From positions 1 through 13,688 of the forward strand of contig JAZKXL010000070.1 in assembly GCA_045611635.1 (NCBI GenBank): 13,688 nt of DNA. Reading direction: 5' to 3'. Numbering within the stretch: the first letter of the stretch is position 1; every line of letters starts with the position of its first letter. Shown here in pieces: positions 13,293 to 13,688 of this stretch. A program made the translations under genes and the position numbers. Source of the DNA: Fimenecus sp045611635 (GTDB lineage: Bacteria > Bacillota > Clostridia > Oscillospirales > Acutalibacteraceae). Below the pieces are notes generated by a model. The model had not been told where the DNA came from, searched no databases, and was given only the letters and a program-made list of their open reading frames with translations.

Positions 13293-13688
13293 ATGGTATC
13301 AGCAGGTGATTTTAGAAACGGCGTAACATTTGAAATGGATGGTAACGTTTTCCAAATCGTTGAATTTCAACACGTTAAACCAGGCAAAGGCGCTGCTTTC
13401 GTAAGAGCAAAAATTAAGAACGTTATTTCAGGTGGTGTTGTTGAAAGAACATTCAACCCAACTGAAAAATACCCAACAGCAGTCATTGAAAGAAGAGATA
13501 TGGAATATTCTTACAATGACGGTGGTCTTTACTACTTTATGGACCAAGAAACATACGATATGGTTCCAGTAAATGCTTCAGACCTTGGCGACAACTTTAA
13601 GTTTGTTAAAGAAAATATGATTTGTAAAATCCTTTCATATAAGGGTAGTGTTTTCGGTGTTGAACCACCAAACTTTGTTGTGCTTCAG
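13293..13688 (+). CDS. efp: Translation elongation factor P, N-terminal part (runs off the window)
   Basis: 132 codons are visible of a protein normally about 185 aa; the frame stays open to the last base. It starts MVSAGDFRNGVTFEMDGNVF, followed by EFQHVKPGKGAAFVR, the classic EF-P N-terminal KOW-like domain. K32 in PGKG is the tip residue that is modified in many bacteria to help with polyproline stalls. The next OB domain begins around EKYPTAVIERRDMEYSYNDG and YYFMDQETYDM. EF-P binds the ribosome between the P and E sites and rescues stalled Pro-Pro synthesis. It has its own promoter and a good GGAGG ten bases upstream. The modification enzyme is not in the window. Confidence 0.97.
   Translation, partial: MVSAGDFRNGVTFEMDGNVFQIVEFQHVKPGKGAAFVRAKIKNVISGGVVERTFNPTEKYPTAVIERRDMEYSYNDGGLYYFMDQETYDMVPVNASDLGDNFKFVKENMICKILSYKGSVFGVEPPNFVVLQ

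Overview
The window is AT-rich, densely packed bacterial DNA. It has short intergenic gaps, strong GGAGG-type ribosome binding sites and TTGAAA-N17-TATAAT-type promoters. A MecA-type ClpC adaptor, a two-FHA/SEDS/class B PBP cluster, Rnf-family membrane genes and a non-ribosomal peptide synthetase (NRPS) point to a low-GC Gram-positive anaerobe, probably a gut-type Clostridia (Bacillota). That placement is inference from gene content and style. No rRNA, tRNA, CRISPR or insertion sequence was seen.

Layout. (1) 1-1406, +: the 3' end of an NRPS gene, carrying the end of an adenylation domain, a carrier domain and a thioesterase whose nucleophile position is Cys rather than Ser. A hairpin terminator follows. 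(2) 1457-2365, -: an Lgt-like membrane protein, divergent from the next group. (3) 2557-5940, +: an operon of a membrane-anchored double-FHA protein, a SEDS (RodA/FtsW) glycan polymerase and a class B penicillin-binding protein, closed by a perfect 10-bp-stem terminator. It is a cell-wall synthesis module resembling the actinobacterial fhaB-rodA-pbpA region but without a kinase or phosphatase gene in view. (4) 5972-7873, -: one open frame joining an EamA/DMT transporter to a GH43-like beta-propeller hydrolase. The junction lies next to an A6 run and an internal Shine-Dalgarno plus ATG, so it may be a true fusion, a slippage switch, or two genes joined by a one-base change. (5) 8022-8690, +: ribulose-phosphate 3-epimerase, abutting a convergent MecA-like adaptor (8691-9191, -) with no bases between the stop codons. 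(6) 9289-13210, +: a tightly coupled four-gene operon of RnfD-like, RnfE-like and RnfA-like membrane proteins and a membrane-anchored DUF4015-type putative glycosidase. (7) 13293-13688, +: the 5' part of efp, with its own promoter.

The best candidate for an undescribed system is region 6. The three Rnf proteins keep the order D-E-A of clostridial Rnf operons, but rnfC, rnfG and rnfB are absent. Three of the four cysteines known to hold the intramembrane [2Fe-2S] cluster in Rnf/Nqr are gone, several RnfD signature motifs are altered, and RnfD and RnfE carry long charged tails. The fourth gene, DUF4015-like, has itself lost the conserved acidic motif of its family. This looks like an Rnf-derived membrane complex that has given up electron transfer for an unknown envelope role.
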